From contig JAPHRO010000025.1 in assembly GCA_026195895.1 (NCBI GenBank), forward strand, positions 1 to 64,000: 64,000 nt of DNA, read 5' to 3'. The translations under genes and the position numbers were made by a program. The number at the start of each line of letters is the position of its first letter. Within the stretch, counting starts at the first letter, position 1. The DNA comes from Gammaproteobacteria bacterium (GTDB taxonomy: Bacteria > Pseudomonadota > Gammaproteobacteria > SZUA-229). Under the pieces are notes generated by a model. It was given only the letters and a program-made list of their open reading frames with translations. It was not told the DNA's origin and made no database searches. Below, piece after piece: positions 8,930-18,976 of the stretch.

Positions 8930-10822
8930 TTACTTTTGCAACATCTGATTCAAACGTTTAACAAAAGCTGCCGGATCATCCAGGCGACCACCTTCAGCTA
9001 ACATTGCCTGATCAAACAGAATATTTGACCAGTTTTCCAAAGCTTCTTTGTCACTCATATCTTTAAGCTGCTTAACCAGCGGATGCTCCGGATTTAGCTC
9101 AAGAATCGGTTTGGTGACTGGCATTGCCTGCCCGGCTGCCTGCATGATCTGCTGCATCTGCAGGCCCATGTCATTCTGATCCAGCACCAGACAGGATGGG
9201 GAATCGGTCAAACGATGGGTAATACGCACTTCTTTGGCTTTATCCGCCAGGCATTCTTTTACCGATTCGATAACATCTTTGAAATCACCCTCTGCTTTTT
9301 CCTGCGCTTTTTTGTCTTCTTCGTCTTCAATAGCACCGAGATCCAGATCGCCTTTTGCAACCGACTGAAGTTTCTTGCCTTCGTAATCGCGCAAATGCTC
9401 AACCAGCCACTCATCCACTCGATCACTCATCAACAGGACTTCAATACCTTTGCGGCGGAACACTTCCAGATGAGGACTGTTTTTTGCGGCTGCGAAATTC
9501 TCGGCAGTGATGAAATAAATAATTTCCTGAGAGTCTTTCATTCTCGAAATATAATCATCGAGGGAAACATTTTGTACTTCACTATCGGTATGTGTAGAAC
9601 TGAAACGCAACAGCCTGGCGATTTTCTCTTTATTGGCAAAGTCTTCGATTGGCCCTTCTTTCAATACCTGGCCAAATGCCGTCCAGAATTCCGCATATTT
9701 TTCCGGTTCATTTTTAGCCATTGACTCCAGCATGCCCAGCACTTTTTTAACTGAGGCCGCTTTGATTTTATCAATTACTTTATTGTGCTGAAGAATTTCA
9801 CGGGAAACATTCAACGGCAAATCATCAGAATCGACAACGCCTCGAATAAACCGTAAATACATCGGCATCAGATGATCCGTATCATCCATGATGAATACGC
9901 GTTTCACATAAAGCTTGGTACCCTGCTTGCGCTCACGATCATACAAATCCATTTGCGGATGCTTGGGAATATATAACAGCGATGTGTAGGACTGATTACC
10001 TTCCACCTTGTTATGACTCCAGACCATAGGATCCTCGAAGTCATGCGCGATATGTTTATAAAACTCTCTGTATTCATCTTCTTCAATATCACTTTTGGCA
10101 CGCGCCCAGAGTGCTGAAGCCTTGTTGACCACCTCATCTTCTGGCTGATCGGTTTTTTCTTCTTCACCCATTGCTTCTTTCGGCATCAAAATAGGCAGGG
10201 AGATGTGATCAGAATAGGTATGGATAATATTGCGCAGACGCCAGCCGTCTAAAAACTCTTCTTCGCCTTCCCGGATGTGTAGCGTTATTTCAGTGCCACG
10301 CTCGGCTTTTTCTATCGTTTCCAGCGTGTAGTCACCTTCGCCGGTAGACTCCCAGACCACGCCATGTTCAGCAGTTAATCCCGCTCGGCGAGTTTTAATA
10401 GTTACCCTGTCGGCAACAATAAAGGTGGCATAAAAACCCACGCCAAACTGGCCAATCAAATGCGAGTCTTTCGCCTGATCGCCGGTTAGGGAATCAATGA
10501 ATTTTTTGGTGCCGGAATTTGCGATGGTGCCGATGTTTTCTACCACTTCATCGCGCGACATCCCAATGCCATTGTCGGTTATGGTTAAGGTCTTCGCTTC
10601 TTTATCGAAACGGACATGAATGTTTAGCTCAGAATCACCTTCATATAGATCATTATTACCCAGCGCCTCAAAACGTAATTTATCGCAAGCATCGGACGCA
10701 TTGGATATCAGCTCACGCAGGAATATTTCCTTGTTGGAATACAGGGAATGAATCATCAATTTCAGCAGTTGTTTTACTTCTGCCTGGAATTCAAGGGTTT
10801 CTTTATAAGCATCTACACTCAT
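8930..10822 (-). CDS. htpG: chaperone HtpG (Hsp90)
   Basis: The bacterial Hsp90, a dimeric ATP-dependent cytoplasmic chaperone. The 630-residue length is typical. The N-terminal GHKL ATPase shows the Bergerat-fold blocks [16 protein letters not shown] and [17 protein letters not shown]. The middle domain (with NVSREILQ) and the C-terminal dimerisation domain ([13 protein letters not shown]) follow. A ribosome site (aggagc) precedes the ATG by a few bases. A sigma32-like promoter lies about 50 bases upstream and a strong terminator follows, so it appears to be a single-gene heat-shock unit. Confidence 0.98.
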   Translation of the reverse strand: MSVDAYKETLEFQAEVKQLLKLMIHSLYSNKEIFLRELISNASDACDKLRFEALGNNDLYEGDSELNIHVRFDKEAKTLTITDNGIGMSRDEVVENIGTIANSGTKKFIDSLTGDQAKDSHLIGQFGVGFYATFIVADRVTIKTRRAGLTAEHGVVWESTGEGDYTLETIEKAERGTEITLHIREGEEEFLDGWRLRNIIHTYSDHISLPILMPKEAMGEEEKTDQPEDEVVNKASALWARAKSDIEEDEYREFYKHIAHDFEDPMVWSHNKVEGNQSYTSLLYIPKHPQMDLYDRERKQGTKLYVKRVFIMDDTDHLMPMYLRFIRGVVDSDDLPLNVSREILQHNKVIDKIKAASVKKVLGMLESMAKNEPEKYAEFWTAFGQVLKEGPIEDFANKEKIARLLRFSSTHTDSEVQNVSLDDYISRMKDSQEIIYFITAENFAAAKNSPHLEVFRRKGIEVLLMSDRVDEWLVEHLRDYEGKKLQSVAKGDLDLGAIEDEEDKKAQEKAEGDFKDVIESVKECLADKAKEVRITHRLTDSPSCLVLDQNDMGLQMQQIMQAAGQAMPVTKPILELNPEHPLVKQLKDMSDKEALENWSNILFDQAMLAEGGRLDDPAAFVKRLNQMLQK

Positions 10823-10870
10823 TTGGAGCTCCTGGTAATATTGGGCCTGATTTAATATTTGGCCACATAC

Positions 10871-10896
10871 ATTGGGGGATTTATCTAGATTTCAAC
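10871..10896 (-). promoter_or_regulatory. sigma32-type heat-shock promoter for htpG
   Basis: Read on the minus strand, gttgaaa (10896-10890), a 12-base spacer and ccccaatg fit the heat-shock promoter pattern cttgaaa-N11-16-ccccatnt. It overlaps the last codons of ogt and sits just upstream of htpG, itself a known sigma32 target in gammaproteobacteria. Confidence 0.55.
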
Positions 10897-11349
10897 CCCT
10901 TCATGACGCAATAATCGCTGTTTTAACTTCACTTTACCGCCACTGATATCACCTGCGAAACCACCGATACCCGCCCTGGACACGACTCGATGACAGGGAA
11001 TAATGAGCGGAATTGGATTTGCTCGACAGGCGTTACCCACGGCACGGGGAGACGAACCCAGTTCCGCTGCAATATCGCCATAAGTTCTGACCTGCCCGGC
11101 GGGAATCGCTATCAGACATTGCCAGACACGCTGTTGAAAATCCGTTCCCTGAGGACTCAAAGCAAGATCAAATTGAAAATCAGCAGAATGACAATATTGT
11201 AGTATCTGATCTTTCACCTCCTGTAAAATCCCGGATACTGCCATCACCGAAGCATACTCATCCTCAACAAAGTCGACACTGAAAACAGCATCGTCCAGGC
11301 AGTTTACTTTTAGCTGGGTAAAGGGAGTATGTATCAGTAAAGATTTCAT
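10885..11349 (-). CDS. ogt: methylated-DNA-protein cysteine methyltransferase
   Basis: A suicide DNA-repair enzyme that moves the alkyl group of O6-alkylguanine to its own cysteine. The 154 residues include the active site IPCHRV (Cys119), the recognition-helix segment [11 protein letters not shown] (102-112) and the C-terminal [23 protein letters not shown], all standard for Ogt/MGMT. There is no Ada N-terminal domain. Its ATG overlaps the stop of the upstream TPR-like gene by 4 bases (ATGA), so the two are translationally coupled. Confidence 0.95.
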   Translation of the reverse strand: MKSLLIHTPFTQLKVNCLDDAVFSVDFVEDEYASVMAVSGILQEVKDQILQYCHSADFQFDLALSPQGTDFQQRVWQCLIAIPAGQVRTYGDIAAELGSSPRAVGNACRANPIPLIIPCHRVVSRAGIGGFAGDISGGKVKLKQRLLRHEGVEI

Positions 11350-13274
11350 CGGGCAGATGAAACCTGAGCCGCTTCATCTAGCTGTTTGCCCTGTTTCAAA
11401 CGTAGCTGCTGAAGACGTTGCTGGATGACCGCCTTGCGCGCAGTATTAGATGTGAAACGCAATAACTTAAGGTATTGGCGCCGAGCATCATCAATTAAAC
11501 CCGCCTCGGCCAGTGCCTCTGCTGCGCGAAAACTGGCCGTATGAAACCAGGGGTCAATAACATTATCCAGAGGTTTTGCCGATTTCAAAAACAGAAATGC
11601 CGCCTGCTCAAAATCATCGCTGTTTTTATCACCGCGAGCCTGATACGACTCGGCTTTCCAGAATAAGATCTCACGCTGCAATTTGGCAGTTATTTCAAGT
11701 TGCTCCAGATTTTTAAACAGTGACAGAGCCAGATCGTGTTGCTGTACATTTTGAAAATCAAACACCACCTGCATATACTGATCGATTTGTTGCGCTTCCA
11801 GTTGCTGATCAATTGTTAGCAAGGATTTCATCAACCGAGCACCTTCTTCATATTGCCCGCCCAGAATCAATACTCGAGCACGCCGTAAACTCCAGGCAAA
11901 ACCATCTTCCCCCTCGGGCGGCTGTTTTAATTTTTCCATCAGGCGTGCAGCTGATTTCAAATCAGCCTGCTCCAGCGCATAGTCAACCAGGCGATACCTG
12001 ACCTCGGCTGGCACCTGCTCTATATCGGTTATTCGCTTACTGTGCAAAAACAATTGATTTATGAGTCGCAGACCTGCTTCCTGCTTTTCCAGCAATTTGA
12101 CTAACTGATGCATTGCTACATGCCGATGCTGCTGCTGTTGTGCGCTAAAAGCCAGTTCCGAAAAAAGCGCTCTGGATTTCAGTGGTTCTGATTCAAACAA
12201 ATTGCTCGCTTCGACATACCATGCCTCATCATTACCACGTAGCAATTTATACTGATTGGCCAGACTTTCGCCATAAATCTGGTAAACATCCCACAAGGCA
12301 TCTGCTGAAACAAATTGTTCAACATCAAAAAAAACATCACTGAGATAGCGCCTCCCCTCCATAGACAACAACTGTTCAAGGGCATCAATTTGTCCCGCAT
12401 GATCCTGCATCGCCCTGAACACATGCAATAAAACATACCAGTACAATCTCTGGTTTGTTTCATTCAGTTCAGGGTCTGCCAGTTTTTTTATTAGCTGATT
12501 TTTAATGCCAGTAGCAGTAGCAACATCTTCGTACAATTTTGCCATTAATAACAACGCATCTGCCGCTGCTGTTTGTTCATTATCTAATAACAAGATGGCC
12601 TGCCTGGATCGGCCAGTCTGCAGCAGCAATTTCGCCTGCAGCAACTTCCACTTTACGCCATCTTCATTACCCATCTCACCGTAATCTTGCTGATATCGAC
12701 GCATGGCATGTTGCGCATCTTCCAGCAAGCCCATATTCATATAGGTGCGGATAATTAACCGTCGCCACATAGCGATGACATCAGAACTTACATAGGCATT
12801 GACATTCCATAATAACTCCTGCAATTGTTCGAGCGCCTGCTGGTTATTATTTAACTGCAGATTGGCTTTTACTTTCCGAGTCAGAAACCAGTTTCTATCT
12901 GCCGTGGCCACCGTGAATCTTTTTAGTGACGGCTCCTGCTGCGCAATTCGTTTTACTATCTCATCCCATCGCTCTAGATATTCCAGTAAAAGAATTCTTT
13001 TCTGTTCCCATAACAACCATATTTCCAGGTTTTTTTTATTTAAATCAGGCTGATTTTTTTTGGTTATTCTTAATGCCAGCCCCGGCGTGCCTAATGCTAT
13101 TAATTCATCAATTTTCTTAAATTGAATTTCAACAGGATTTTCTGCTGGCGTAACAGCAGTCACAGCAGAAACCAGAGATACGGGTTGCGATACATTCTGG
13201 GCCGCAGACAGGCCACTGGCAAAATAGCCAGCCAGAATTAGAATAGAAATTTTTTTTTGTAAATGCCTTAACAT
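11346..13274 (-). CDS. exported TPR-like alpha-solenoid protein
   Basis: A 642-residue protein with a signal peptide (residues 1 to about 25, ending SGLSAAQ). The rest is a run of helical pairs of TPR/HAT type (for example LLLQTGRSRQAILLLDNEQ, RARVLILGGQYEEGARLMKSL and AAEALAEAGLIDDARRQYLKLLR), which suggests a periplasmic scaffold. No enzymatic motif is seen and no family name is certain. It starts just after the rplS terminator, and its stop overlaps the ogt start. Confidence 0.7.
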   Translation of the reverse strand: MLRHLQKKISILILAGYFASGLSAAQNVSQPVSLVSAVTAVTPAENPVEIQFKKIDELIALGTPGLALRITKKNQPDLNKKNLEIWLLWEQKRILLLEYLERWDEIVKRIAQQEPSLKRFTVATADRNWFLTRKVKANLQLNNNQQALEQLQELLWNVNAYVSSDVIAMWRRLIIRTYMNMGLLEDAQHAMRRYQQDYGEMGNEDGVKWKLLQAKLLLQTGRSRQAILLLDNEQTAAADALLLMAKLYEDVATATGIKNQLIKKLADPELNETNQRLYWYVLLHVFRAMQDHAGQIDALEQLLSMEGRRYLSDVFFDVEQFVSADALWDVYQIYGESLANQYKLLRGNDEAWYVEASNLFESEPLKSRALFSELAFSAQQQQHRHVAMHQLVKLLEKQEAGLRLINQLFLHSKRITDIEQVPAEVRYRLVDYALEQADLKSAARLMEKLKQPPEGEDGFAWSLRRARVLILGGQYEEGARLMKSLLTIDQQLEAQQIDQYMQVVFDFQNVQQHDLALSLFKNLEQLEITAKLQREILFWKAESYQARGDKNSDDFEQAAFLFLKSAKPLDNVIDPWFHTASFRAAEALAEAGLIDDARRQYLKLLRFTSNTARKAVIQQRLQQLRLKQGKQLDEAAQVSSAR

Positions 13275-13288
13275 TCTATATCACGCAT

Positions 13289-13316
13289 AAAAAAGGGTGC
13301 TGAGCACCCTTTTTTA
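13289..13316 (-). terminator. terminator of the rpsP-rplS operon
   Basis: A near-perfect stem (aaaaagggtgct with agcacccttttt) has A and T runs on both sides, so it can work in both directions. It lies 24 bases past the rplS stop. Confidence 0.9.
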
Positions 13317-13339
13317 AATGACTACCTGAAGAAAAGCAA

Positions 13340-13684
13340 TTAAAGTTTTTCTTTAATACGTGCAGCCTTACCAGTAAGACCACGCAGATAGTACAATTTG
13401 GCACGACGCACTTTACCACGACGCTTAACATCGATGTTTGCAATCAATGGACTATAGGTCTGGAATACACGTTCCACACCTTCGCCGTTCGAAATTTTAC
13501 GGACAGTAAATGCCGAATGTAAACCACGGTTGCGCTTGGCAATTACAACACCTTCAAAGGCCTGTAAACGCTCACGATCACCCTCTTTAACACGCACCTG
13601 AACAATAATAGTATCACCAGATGAGAATGCTGGGATCTCTTTGTTCATCTGCTCTTTTTCAAGCTCCGCGATGATGTTACTCAT
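13340..13684 (-). CDS. rplS: 50S ribosomal protein L19
   Basis: Ribosomal protein L19, located at the 30S/50S interface. The 114-residue length and sequence are typical: [35 protein letters not shown], then SFQTYSPLI-like ([38 protein letters not shown]). It is the last gene of the rpsP-rimM-trmD-rplS operon, with a terminator directly after it. Confidence 0.98.
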   Translation of the reverse strand: MSNIIAELEKEQMNKEIPAFSSGDTIIVQVRVKEGDRERLQAFEGVVIAKRNRGLHSAFTVRKISNGEGVERVFQTYSPLIANIDVKRRGKVRRAKLYYLRGLTGKAARIKEKL

Positions 13685-13716
13685 TGTTCTACTCCAAATA
13701 TATAAATCTAAATCGA

Positions 13717-14457
13717 TTATTGCTGATATTCCGCCTGGAATTCCTGCAACAAACGTTGCTGTTCATCTGTCAGCGTTAATTCATTCAAAAGCTCAGGTCG
13801 CCTTAACCAGGTACGCCCCAGAGCCTGTTTCATTCGCCATTGCTCAATGGCCCTGTGATTGCCGCCCAGTAAAACCTCTGGAACACGCCGACCATCGATT
13901 TCTTCCGGCCGAGTGTAATGCGGGCAATCCAGTAGTCCATCCATGAATGAGTCCTGTGCTGCGGAATCTATATCACCCAGCACCCCCGGGATCATCCGCG
14001 CTACCGCATCAATCATGACCAGAGCAGCCAGTTCGCCACCACTTAATACATAGTCACCAATCGACCATTCTTCATCGATTTCCGTCTCGATGATGCGTTC
14101 ATCTATGCCTTCATAACGACCGGCGATAAATATCAAACCCGATTGCTCGGCGAGTGATTTCACACCTGCCTGGTCCAGAGGGCGTCCCTGTGGACTCAAA
14201 TAGATGACTCGGGCATTTTCACCCGCCGCCTTGCGCGCATCATGGATGGCTTCTCGCAAGGGCTCAACTTTCATTAACATGCCCGGTCCGCCGCCGTAGG
14301 GTCTATCATCGACCGTGCGATGTCTGTCGTGGGTGTAGTCCCTGGGATTCCAGCAATGCACCTGTACCAGGTCATTTTTCACTGCTCGCCCAAGCACACC
14401 TACTGTCGCAACACTTTCCACCATTTCCGGAAACAGAGTAACGACATCAAATCTCAT
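13717..14457 (-). CDS. trmD: tRNA (guanine-N1)-methyltransferase
   Basis: TrmD methylates G37 of tRNAs with SAM and prevents +1 frameshifting. The 246-residue SPOUT protein shows [16 protein letters not shown], the knot segments [15 protein letters not shown] and [20 protein letters not shown], and the C-terminal [19 protein letters not shown]. It starts 2 bases after the rimM stop, so the two are likely coupled. Confidence 0.98.
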   Translation of the reverse strand: MRFDVVTLFPEMVESVATVGVLGRAVKNDLVQVHCWNPRDYTHDRHRTVDDRPYGGGPGMLMKVEPLREAIHDARKAAGENARVIYLSPQGRPLDQAGVKSLAEQSGLIFIAGRYEGIDERIIETEIDEEWSIGDYVLSGGELAALVMIDAVARMIPGVLGDIDSAAQDSFMDGLLDCPHYTRPEEIDGRRVPEVLLGGNHRAIEQWRMKQALGRTWLRRPELLNELTLTDEQQRLLQEFQAEYQQ

Positions 14458-14459
14458 GG

Positions 14460-14999
14460 TTAAAAATCCGCATCCCAGTCAACCGTAATTTCACCGGCTG
14501 CCAGATCGACTTTCAACACTGCGTGGCCCGTGCCTGCTTCGCCCAGTGTAAAAGGAATCAGTCGTTCCCGATCACCTTCCACCACCATGACGTCATTGGC
14601 TCCGGTTTCCAGCATGTGATCAACGATGCCAAAATCAACACCGTCGGTATTCACTACGCGGAGACCTTCAAGATCACGCCAGTAATATTCATCCTGTTCC
14701 AGACCAGCTAGCTGGTCTGGACGTATCGCGATCTTTGCACCCATTAACAACATGGCCTGATCACGATCTTCAACGCCCCTGATCTTGGCGATGACGGTTT
14801 TTCCCTGGCGCTGCCCAGTTTCAAGCTGAACTTCTCGCCACGACCCCTGTTGCTTAATAAGCCAGGAGCCGTAATCCACAATCCCTTCGCGCGGGTCAGT
14901 AAAGGAATGTACCTTGACCCAGCCTTTTACCCCAAATACGCCGGAGATCTTCCCCAGCTCAAGTAGTTCTTCTGTTAAGTCGCCCACGGATATAGTCAA
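14460..14999 (-). CDS. rimM: 16S rRNA processing protein RimM
   Basis: RimM is an assembly factor for the 30S head domain that binds S19. The 179 residues have the N-terminal barrel ([21 protein letters not shown]) and the C-terminal PRC-barrel ([36 protein letters not shown]). It lies between rpsP and trmD with short gaps. Confidence 0.97.
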   Translation of the reverse strand: MTISVGDLTEELLELGKISGVFGVKGWVKVHSFTDPREGIVDYGSWLIKQQGSWREVQLETGQRQGKTVIAKIRGVEDRDQAMLLMGAKIAIRPDQLAGLEQDEYYWRDLEGLRVVNTDGVDFGIVDHMLETGANDVMVVEGDRERLIPFTLGEAGTGHAVLKVDLAAGEITVDWDADF

Positions 15000-15026
15000 C
15001 CAGTAGCCAGAACCACCAGAAGTTGA

Positions 15027-15281
15027 TTAAGCGTCAGTAGCTTTACGTGCCTGCTTGATCAATGTGCCAACACGCTCAGATGTTCCCGCGCCCTGTGACA
15101 CCCAGTGATCAACACGATCCAGGCTTAACTCAAGCTTTTTCTCAGCACCGCGTGCCATAGGATTAAAATACCCTACACGCTCGATGTAACGGCCGTCACG
15201 CGCATTGCGCGAATCAGTTACAACAACATGATAAAAAGGCTTTTTCTTAGCACCGCCACGTGATAAACGAATGGTTACCAT
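15027..15281 (-). CDS. rpsP: 30S ribosomal protein S16
   Basis: S16 is an early-assembly protein of the 30S body. The 84-residue sequence [30 protein letters not shown] is diagnostic. It is the first gene of the rpsP-rimM-trmD-rplS operon, read from the promoter at 15349-15377. Confidence 0.98.
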   Translation of the reverse strand: MVTIRLSRGGAKKKPFYHVVVTDSRNARDGRYIERVGYFNPMARGAEKKLELSLDRVDHWVSQGAGTSERVGTLIKQARKATDA

Positions 15282-15348
15282 TAGTTTCTATCTCAAATTG
15301 ATTAAATTACACCCACACATAAGCCATCCGGCTTTGGGGAAACGCGGA

Positions 15349-15377
15349 ATTTTAGCGATTTGACGGGTCTGTGGCAA
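15349..15377 (-). promoter_or_regulatory. sigma70 promoter of the rpsP operon
   Basis: On the minus strand, -35 TTGCCA (15377-15372) and -10 TAAAAT (15354-15349) are separated by exactly 17 bases and lie about 70 bases before rpsP. It is a good consensus match in the expected place. Confidence 0.7.
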
Positions 15378-15646
15378 GTAAATTTACCATTAATAACCGA
15401 ATAATCCGGATTCAGCTTCGATTACCCCTGCCCAGACCTGCTTCAGCGCCGTTAATAGCAGAAAATCGAGGAATGTACTGTGCCAGCTCCTGCCGTGAAC
15501 ACCCTCATCGCCTGTAATCTGCAACAGGCGCAAGCTCACCTGAGGACATCAACCACAAATATGGATGGTTATATGATCAATCAAATCGATCAGAAATAAT
15601 CTATACACGAAACAATCAACCCGTCGAGCTACAAGAAGCGGAACGA
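15378..15646. other. spacer between the stator-like pair and rpsP
   Basis: No gene is visible. A 7-bp hairpin (cgcctgt 15509-15515 with acaggcg 15524-15530) without a T run lies downstream of the MotB-like gene and may end or stabilise its transcript. The rest shows nothing recognisable. Confidence 0.5.
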
Positions 15647-16573
15647 CTACTGGTAGTAGTAGTCATATTTTTCCAGAATATCCTTCATGAAAGTCCAGGC
15701 CTCACTGTATGAAAGACCACTGTCTTTAGGTATGACAACTTTGACGTATAGTTTTTTCGGGTGTTTTTTCTTTAAATCTTTCAGCGCCGCATGCAATTGT
15801 TTAGCTGAAACCGTTTTATATTTTTCACCCGCTGTTTTATGTTTGATTCGAATACGTGTTTTGTCGCCCAGCACCTGGTAATACACTTCGACAATGTATT
15901 TACCCCGCGCCGTTCTGGCAGGTTTCACCAGTTTGTCGTACTTGACCTTGAGCTCGCTGTAGTCAGTTTTTAATACGCCCAGTTTCTGTTCCGCTTCCTG
16001 CATTTTGCTACGCAAACCCGCAAGTTCTGTTGTTTGTTCCTGATTGATGTTTTTCACAGAGGCCAGTTGATTTTCTGATTCATTGAGTTCTGCAGTTTTC
16101 TGCTCAAAATCCAGTTGCAGTTTCTGGTAATCCTGCTCAGCCTGTTGTAAATTTTCCTGCAGTTGTTTTTCCCGCTGCTCGGATTCCATTAATGTATTTG
16201 ATAATCGTTGCTGCTCATCCTGCAGCAACATCAAACTTTGTTCCCGGTTAGCCAGTTGTTCCATCATTTCATTGTATTGCTCACTGGCCAGCATCAACTG
16301 GCGATACTGTTCCGACAACTGCGCTTTTGCCTGTTCCAGTTGTTCTTCAAGCGTGGCATTTTCTTCAACGGTGAATTTCAATACTTCGGTAGTTTCACGT
16401 TCGGCTGCTATACTGTTTCGCAACTGCTCAACCAGTTCCCAGTTACGCACAATCAACACCGTCGATGCGAGTAAAAAAATCATCACGATAACCGTCATGA
16501 TGTCAGTAAACGACGGCCAGAAGTTATCGTTATTTTCATGGGCAGCACGCAGATCGATGAAATCGAAACTCAT
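15647..16573 (-). CDS. MotB/ExbD/ZorB-like membrane protein with long coiled coil
   Basis: A 308-residue protein with one N-terminal membrane segment (about residues 25-45). It is preceded by WPSFTDIMTV, in which Asp24 matches the proton-carrying Asp of MotB/ExbD/ZorB stator proteins. A long coiled coil follows (about 48-210, rich in E, Q and L). The C-terminal domain (about 215-308, with KLYVKVVIPKDSGLSYSEAWTFMKDIL) recalls the ExbD/TolR fold rather than an OmpA peptidoglycan-binding domain. Its ATG overlaps the stop of the MotA/ExbB-like gene (ATGA), so the two form a pair. The role is unknown; candidates are energy transduction to the envelope or phage defence. Confidence 0.7.
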   Translation of the reverse strand: MSFDFIDLRAAHENNDNFWPSFTDIMTVIVMIFLLASTVLIVRNWELVEQLRNSIAAERETTEVLKFTVEENATLEEQLEQAKAQLSEQYRQLMLASEQYNEMMEQLANREQSLMLLQDEQQRLSNTLMESEQREKQLQENLQQAEQDYQKLQLDFEQKTAELNESENQLASVKNINQEQTTELAGLRSKMQEAEQKLGVLKTDYSELKVKYDKLVKPARTARGKYIVEVYYQVLGDKTRIRIKHKTAGEKYKTVSAKQLHAALKDLKKKHPKKLYVKVVIPKDSGLSYSEAWTFMKDILEKYDYYYQ

Positions 16574-17484
16574 GGTAAGCGAAAGCCTTCACGGAGTAGC
16601 TGACGAACTTCTGCCATTGCGCTGGAGATAGAGGACAATTGCTCATTACTTGATTCAGTCATATCACGCAGATTGGCTCCAGCAGCGGCAAAATTATCCT
16701 GGGTAGCTTTCATTGCCTCCGCCGCCAGGCGAAGTTCTTTAACCAGTTGCCCCACTTCATGCAACATACTGTCTGTCTGGTAAGTGTATTTGGGCAAAAT
16801 ATAAACACTGGTTACCTGCTCCACACCGCTGATCAGCTGTGTTTGTACGTCAGCTAGTTTTAAATAAAAATAACCATAAAAAATATAACAGACAATTGCC
16901 GTTGTGGTGGTCGACAATGCGGTGGACATGCCATGAATCACCACCCCCATGCCATTAATACCTTCTGCTGCTCCCAGAATATTCGATGCACCGAGCAGGG
17001 CAATAGATAAAGAAACGATGGTACCAAACACACCGGTTAGTATAAGAATATTGCTAATAAATTTTGGCAAACTGATACGCGTACTTTCAGTTGCTACCGT
17101 GGTTGATGCCAGCGCGCCATGATTCACCGCAACATTTTGCATACTGATCGCGACAATCGTTTTATAACGATTAAAAATAATTGATTTGGGGCTAACGCCT
17201 TCGACGGGCTTTGCCTGTTCAGCTTCAACATTTTCTATGAAGCGCGCCAACGAAGATTCTTCCCGCATATATCGAAACAACAACATAATCAGTTTCGACA
17301 AACCGAGAAAAAACAGAATTAAAATACCGCCGTTGACCAGATAGCCGGTACGCGTTATTTGATTTTTAAAATAGATATCGATGATGTAGTCGGTGTTGGC
17401 CGCCAGCGCAAAAAACAGCAGGCCAAAAGAAATTATCAGGTGCACAAAAATACGACGGCTATAATTAGCTCGAAACTGGATCAT
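16570..17484 (-). CDS. MotA/TolQ/ExbB-family proton channel protein
   Basis: A 304-residue membrane protein with two N-terminal hydrophobic segments (about 10-30 and 45-68), a cytoplasmic loop, and two more (about 145-170 and 185-215). The last pair, ILTGVFGTIVSLSIALLGAS and GVVIHGMSTALSTTTTAIVCYIFYGYFYL, is the MotA/TolQ/ExbB channel signature with its conserved glycines and threonines. The C-terminal tail is helical. It is translationally coupled to the MotB/ExbD-like gene and lies 81 bases after ffh. No tonB, flagellar or tol genes are nearby, so its motor partner is not known. Confidence 0.75.
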   Translation of the reverse strand: MIQFRANYSRRIFVHLIISFGLLFFALAANTDYIIDIYFKNQITRTGYLVNGGILILFFLGLSKLIMLLFRYMREESSLARFIENVEAEQAKPVEGVSPKSIIFNRYKTIVAISMQNVAVNHGALASTTVATESTRISLPKFISNILILTGVFGTIVSLSIALLGASNILGAAEGINGMGVVIHGMSTALSTTTTAIVCYIFYGYFYLKLADVQTQLISGVEQVTSVYILPKYTYQTDSMLHEVGQLVKELRLAAEAMKATQDNFAAAGANLRDMTESSNEQLSSISSAMAEVRQLLREGFRLP

Positions 17485-17565
17485 TCATCATTTCCCGGAT
17501 AGATTAAATTCTGGAACAGATAACTATCAATCTATATATTGCTACTAGATATTGCTACTCGCTAT

Positions 17566-18939
17566 CTAGAAACCCATTCCACCTGGACCACCGCCCATCG
17601 GCAGCTTACCCTTCAGCCCACGCATCATTTTTGCCATGCCGCCCTTGGCCATTTTTTTCATCATTTTACTCATCTGTTTTTGTTGCTTCATCAGGCGATT
17701 GACGTCCTGCACCTGCACGCCGGCACCGAGAGCAATACGCCGTTTTCGCGAACCCTTGATCACATCCGGAAAAGCTCGCTCCTGCGGCGTCATCGACTGG
17801 ATAATAGCCACCAGACGTTTCACATCCTTGTCATTGACCTTGTCTTTTACATTCGCCGGCAGATCCCCCATACCCGGTAACTTGTCCATCAAGCTACCCA
17901 GGCCACCCATGTTCATCATTTGCTCCATCTGATCTTTCAGATCATTGAAATCAAATGACTTGCCTTTCTTGAATTTGGTCGCCAGTTTTTCTGCTTTAAC
18001 TTTATCGACGCTGCGCTCAGCTTCTTCCACCAGACTGAGCACATCCCCCATGCCCAGAATACGCGAGGCCAGACGATCAGGATAAAACGGTTCCAGCGCA
18101 TCGACTTTTTCACCCGCCCCCAGAAACTTGATTGGCTTGCCGGTGATATGACGAATCGATAAGGCCGCACCGCCGCGGGCATCGCCATCGGTTTTGGTCA
18201 GCACAACACCGGTTAATTCCAGACTGTCATTGAACGCTTTGGCCGTATTCGCCGCATCCTGGCCGGTCATGCTATCGACCACAAACAGGGTTTCTACCGG
18301 ATTAATCGCACTGTGGATTTTCTGGATTTCACCCATCATGTCGGCATCGATGTGCAAACGGCCCGCTGTATCCACCAGCAGCACGTCCTGGAACTGTCGT
18401 TTGGCCGCATCGATGGCTGCCCTGGCAATATCGACCGGATCCTGCTCTTTTTCACTGGGGAAGAATTCGGCACCGACCTGATTAGCCAGCGTTTCCAGCT
18501 GTTTGATAGCCGCCGGGCGATAGACGTCACAGCTCACCACCATGACTTTTTTATTGTGTCGATCCTTGAGCAACTTGGCCAGCTTGGCCACCGTGGTGGT
18601 TTTACCTGCGCCCTGCAAACCCGCCATCAACACAACTGCAGGCGGCTGCGCACTCAGATCAAGTTCTTCGTTGGCCGCCCCCATGGTTTCGACCAGCTCT
18701 TCATCCACCACCTTGATCAGCGCCTGGCCGGGTGACAGACTGGTCATCACCTCTTTGCCAATAGCTCGCTGTTTTACGCGATCAACAAAATCCCGCACCA
18801 CCGGTAAAGCCACATCGGCTTCCAGCAGGGCCATCCGCACATCGCGCATAGTGTCTTTGATATTGTCTTCGGTCAGTCTGCCCTGACCGCGCAGGTTTTT
18901 AATCGTCCTGGATAGACGATCGCTTAAGCTATCGAACAT
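17566..18939 (-). CDS. ffh: signal recognition particle protein Ffh
   Basis: Ffh is the GTPase that with 4.5S RNA targets ribosomes to the membrane. The 457-residue protein has the N domain, the G domain (GLQGAGKTTTVAKLA, DTAGRL and TKTDGDARGGAALS) and a Met-rich M domain near the C-terminus (QKQMSKMMKKMAKGGMAKMMRG). A 7-bp inverted repeat (ctagata/tatctag, 17545-17569) overlaps the stop codon. A possible -10 box TATAAT lies on the minus strand at 18981-18976, about 40 bases upstream. Confidence 0.98.
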   Translation of the reverse strand: MFDSLSDRLSRTIKNLRGQGRLTEDNIKDTMRDVRMALLEADVALPVVRDFVDRVKQRAIGKEVMTSLSPGQALIKVVDEELVETMGAANEELDLSAQPPAVVLMAGLQGAGKTTTVAKLAKLLKDRHNKKVMVVSCDVYRPAAIKQLETLANQVGAEFFPSEKEQDPVDIARAAIDAAKRQFQDVLLVDTAGRLHIDADMMGEIQKIHSAINPVETLFVVDSMTGQDAANTAKAFNDSLELTGVVLTKTDGDARGGAALSIRHITGKPIKFLGAGEKVDALEPFYPDRLASRILGMGDVLSLVEEAERSVDKVKAEKLATKFKKGKSFDFNDLKDQMEQMMNMGGLGSLMDKLPGMGDLPANVKDKVNDKDVKRLVAIIQSMTPQERAFPDVIKGSRKRRIALGAGVQVQDVNRLMKQQKQMSKMMKKMAKGGMAKMMRGLKGKLPMGGGPGGMGF

Positions 18940-18976
18940 GGTGTGGTATTAGTAGTGTGTTAAAACGTGGGGGAGA

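Noticed and set aside
9215-9724. 169-codon frame antisense to htpG
   Set aside because: It is the complement of well-conserved htpG codons and shows no independent features.
15647-17484. A full Zorya defence system
   Set aside because: Only a ZorA/ZorB-like pair is present. No zorC, zorD or zorE-like gene is next to it, and the second protein lacks an OmpA-like end.
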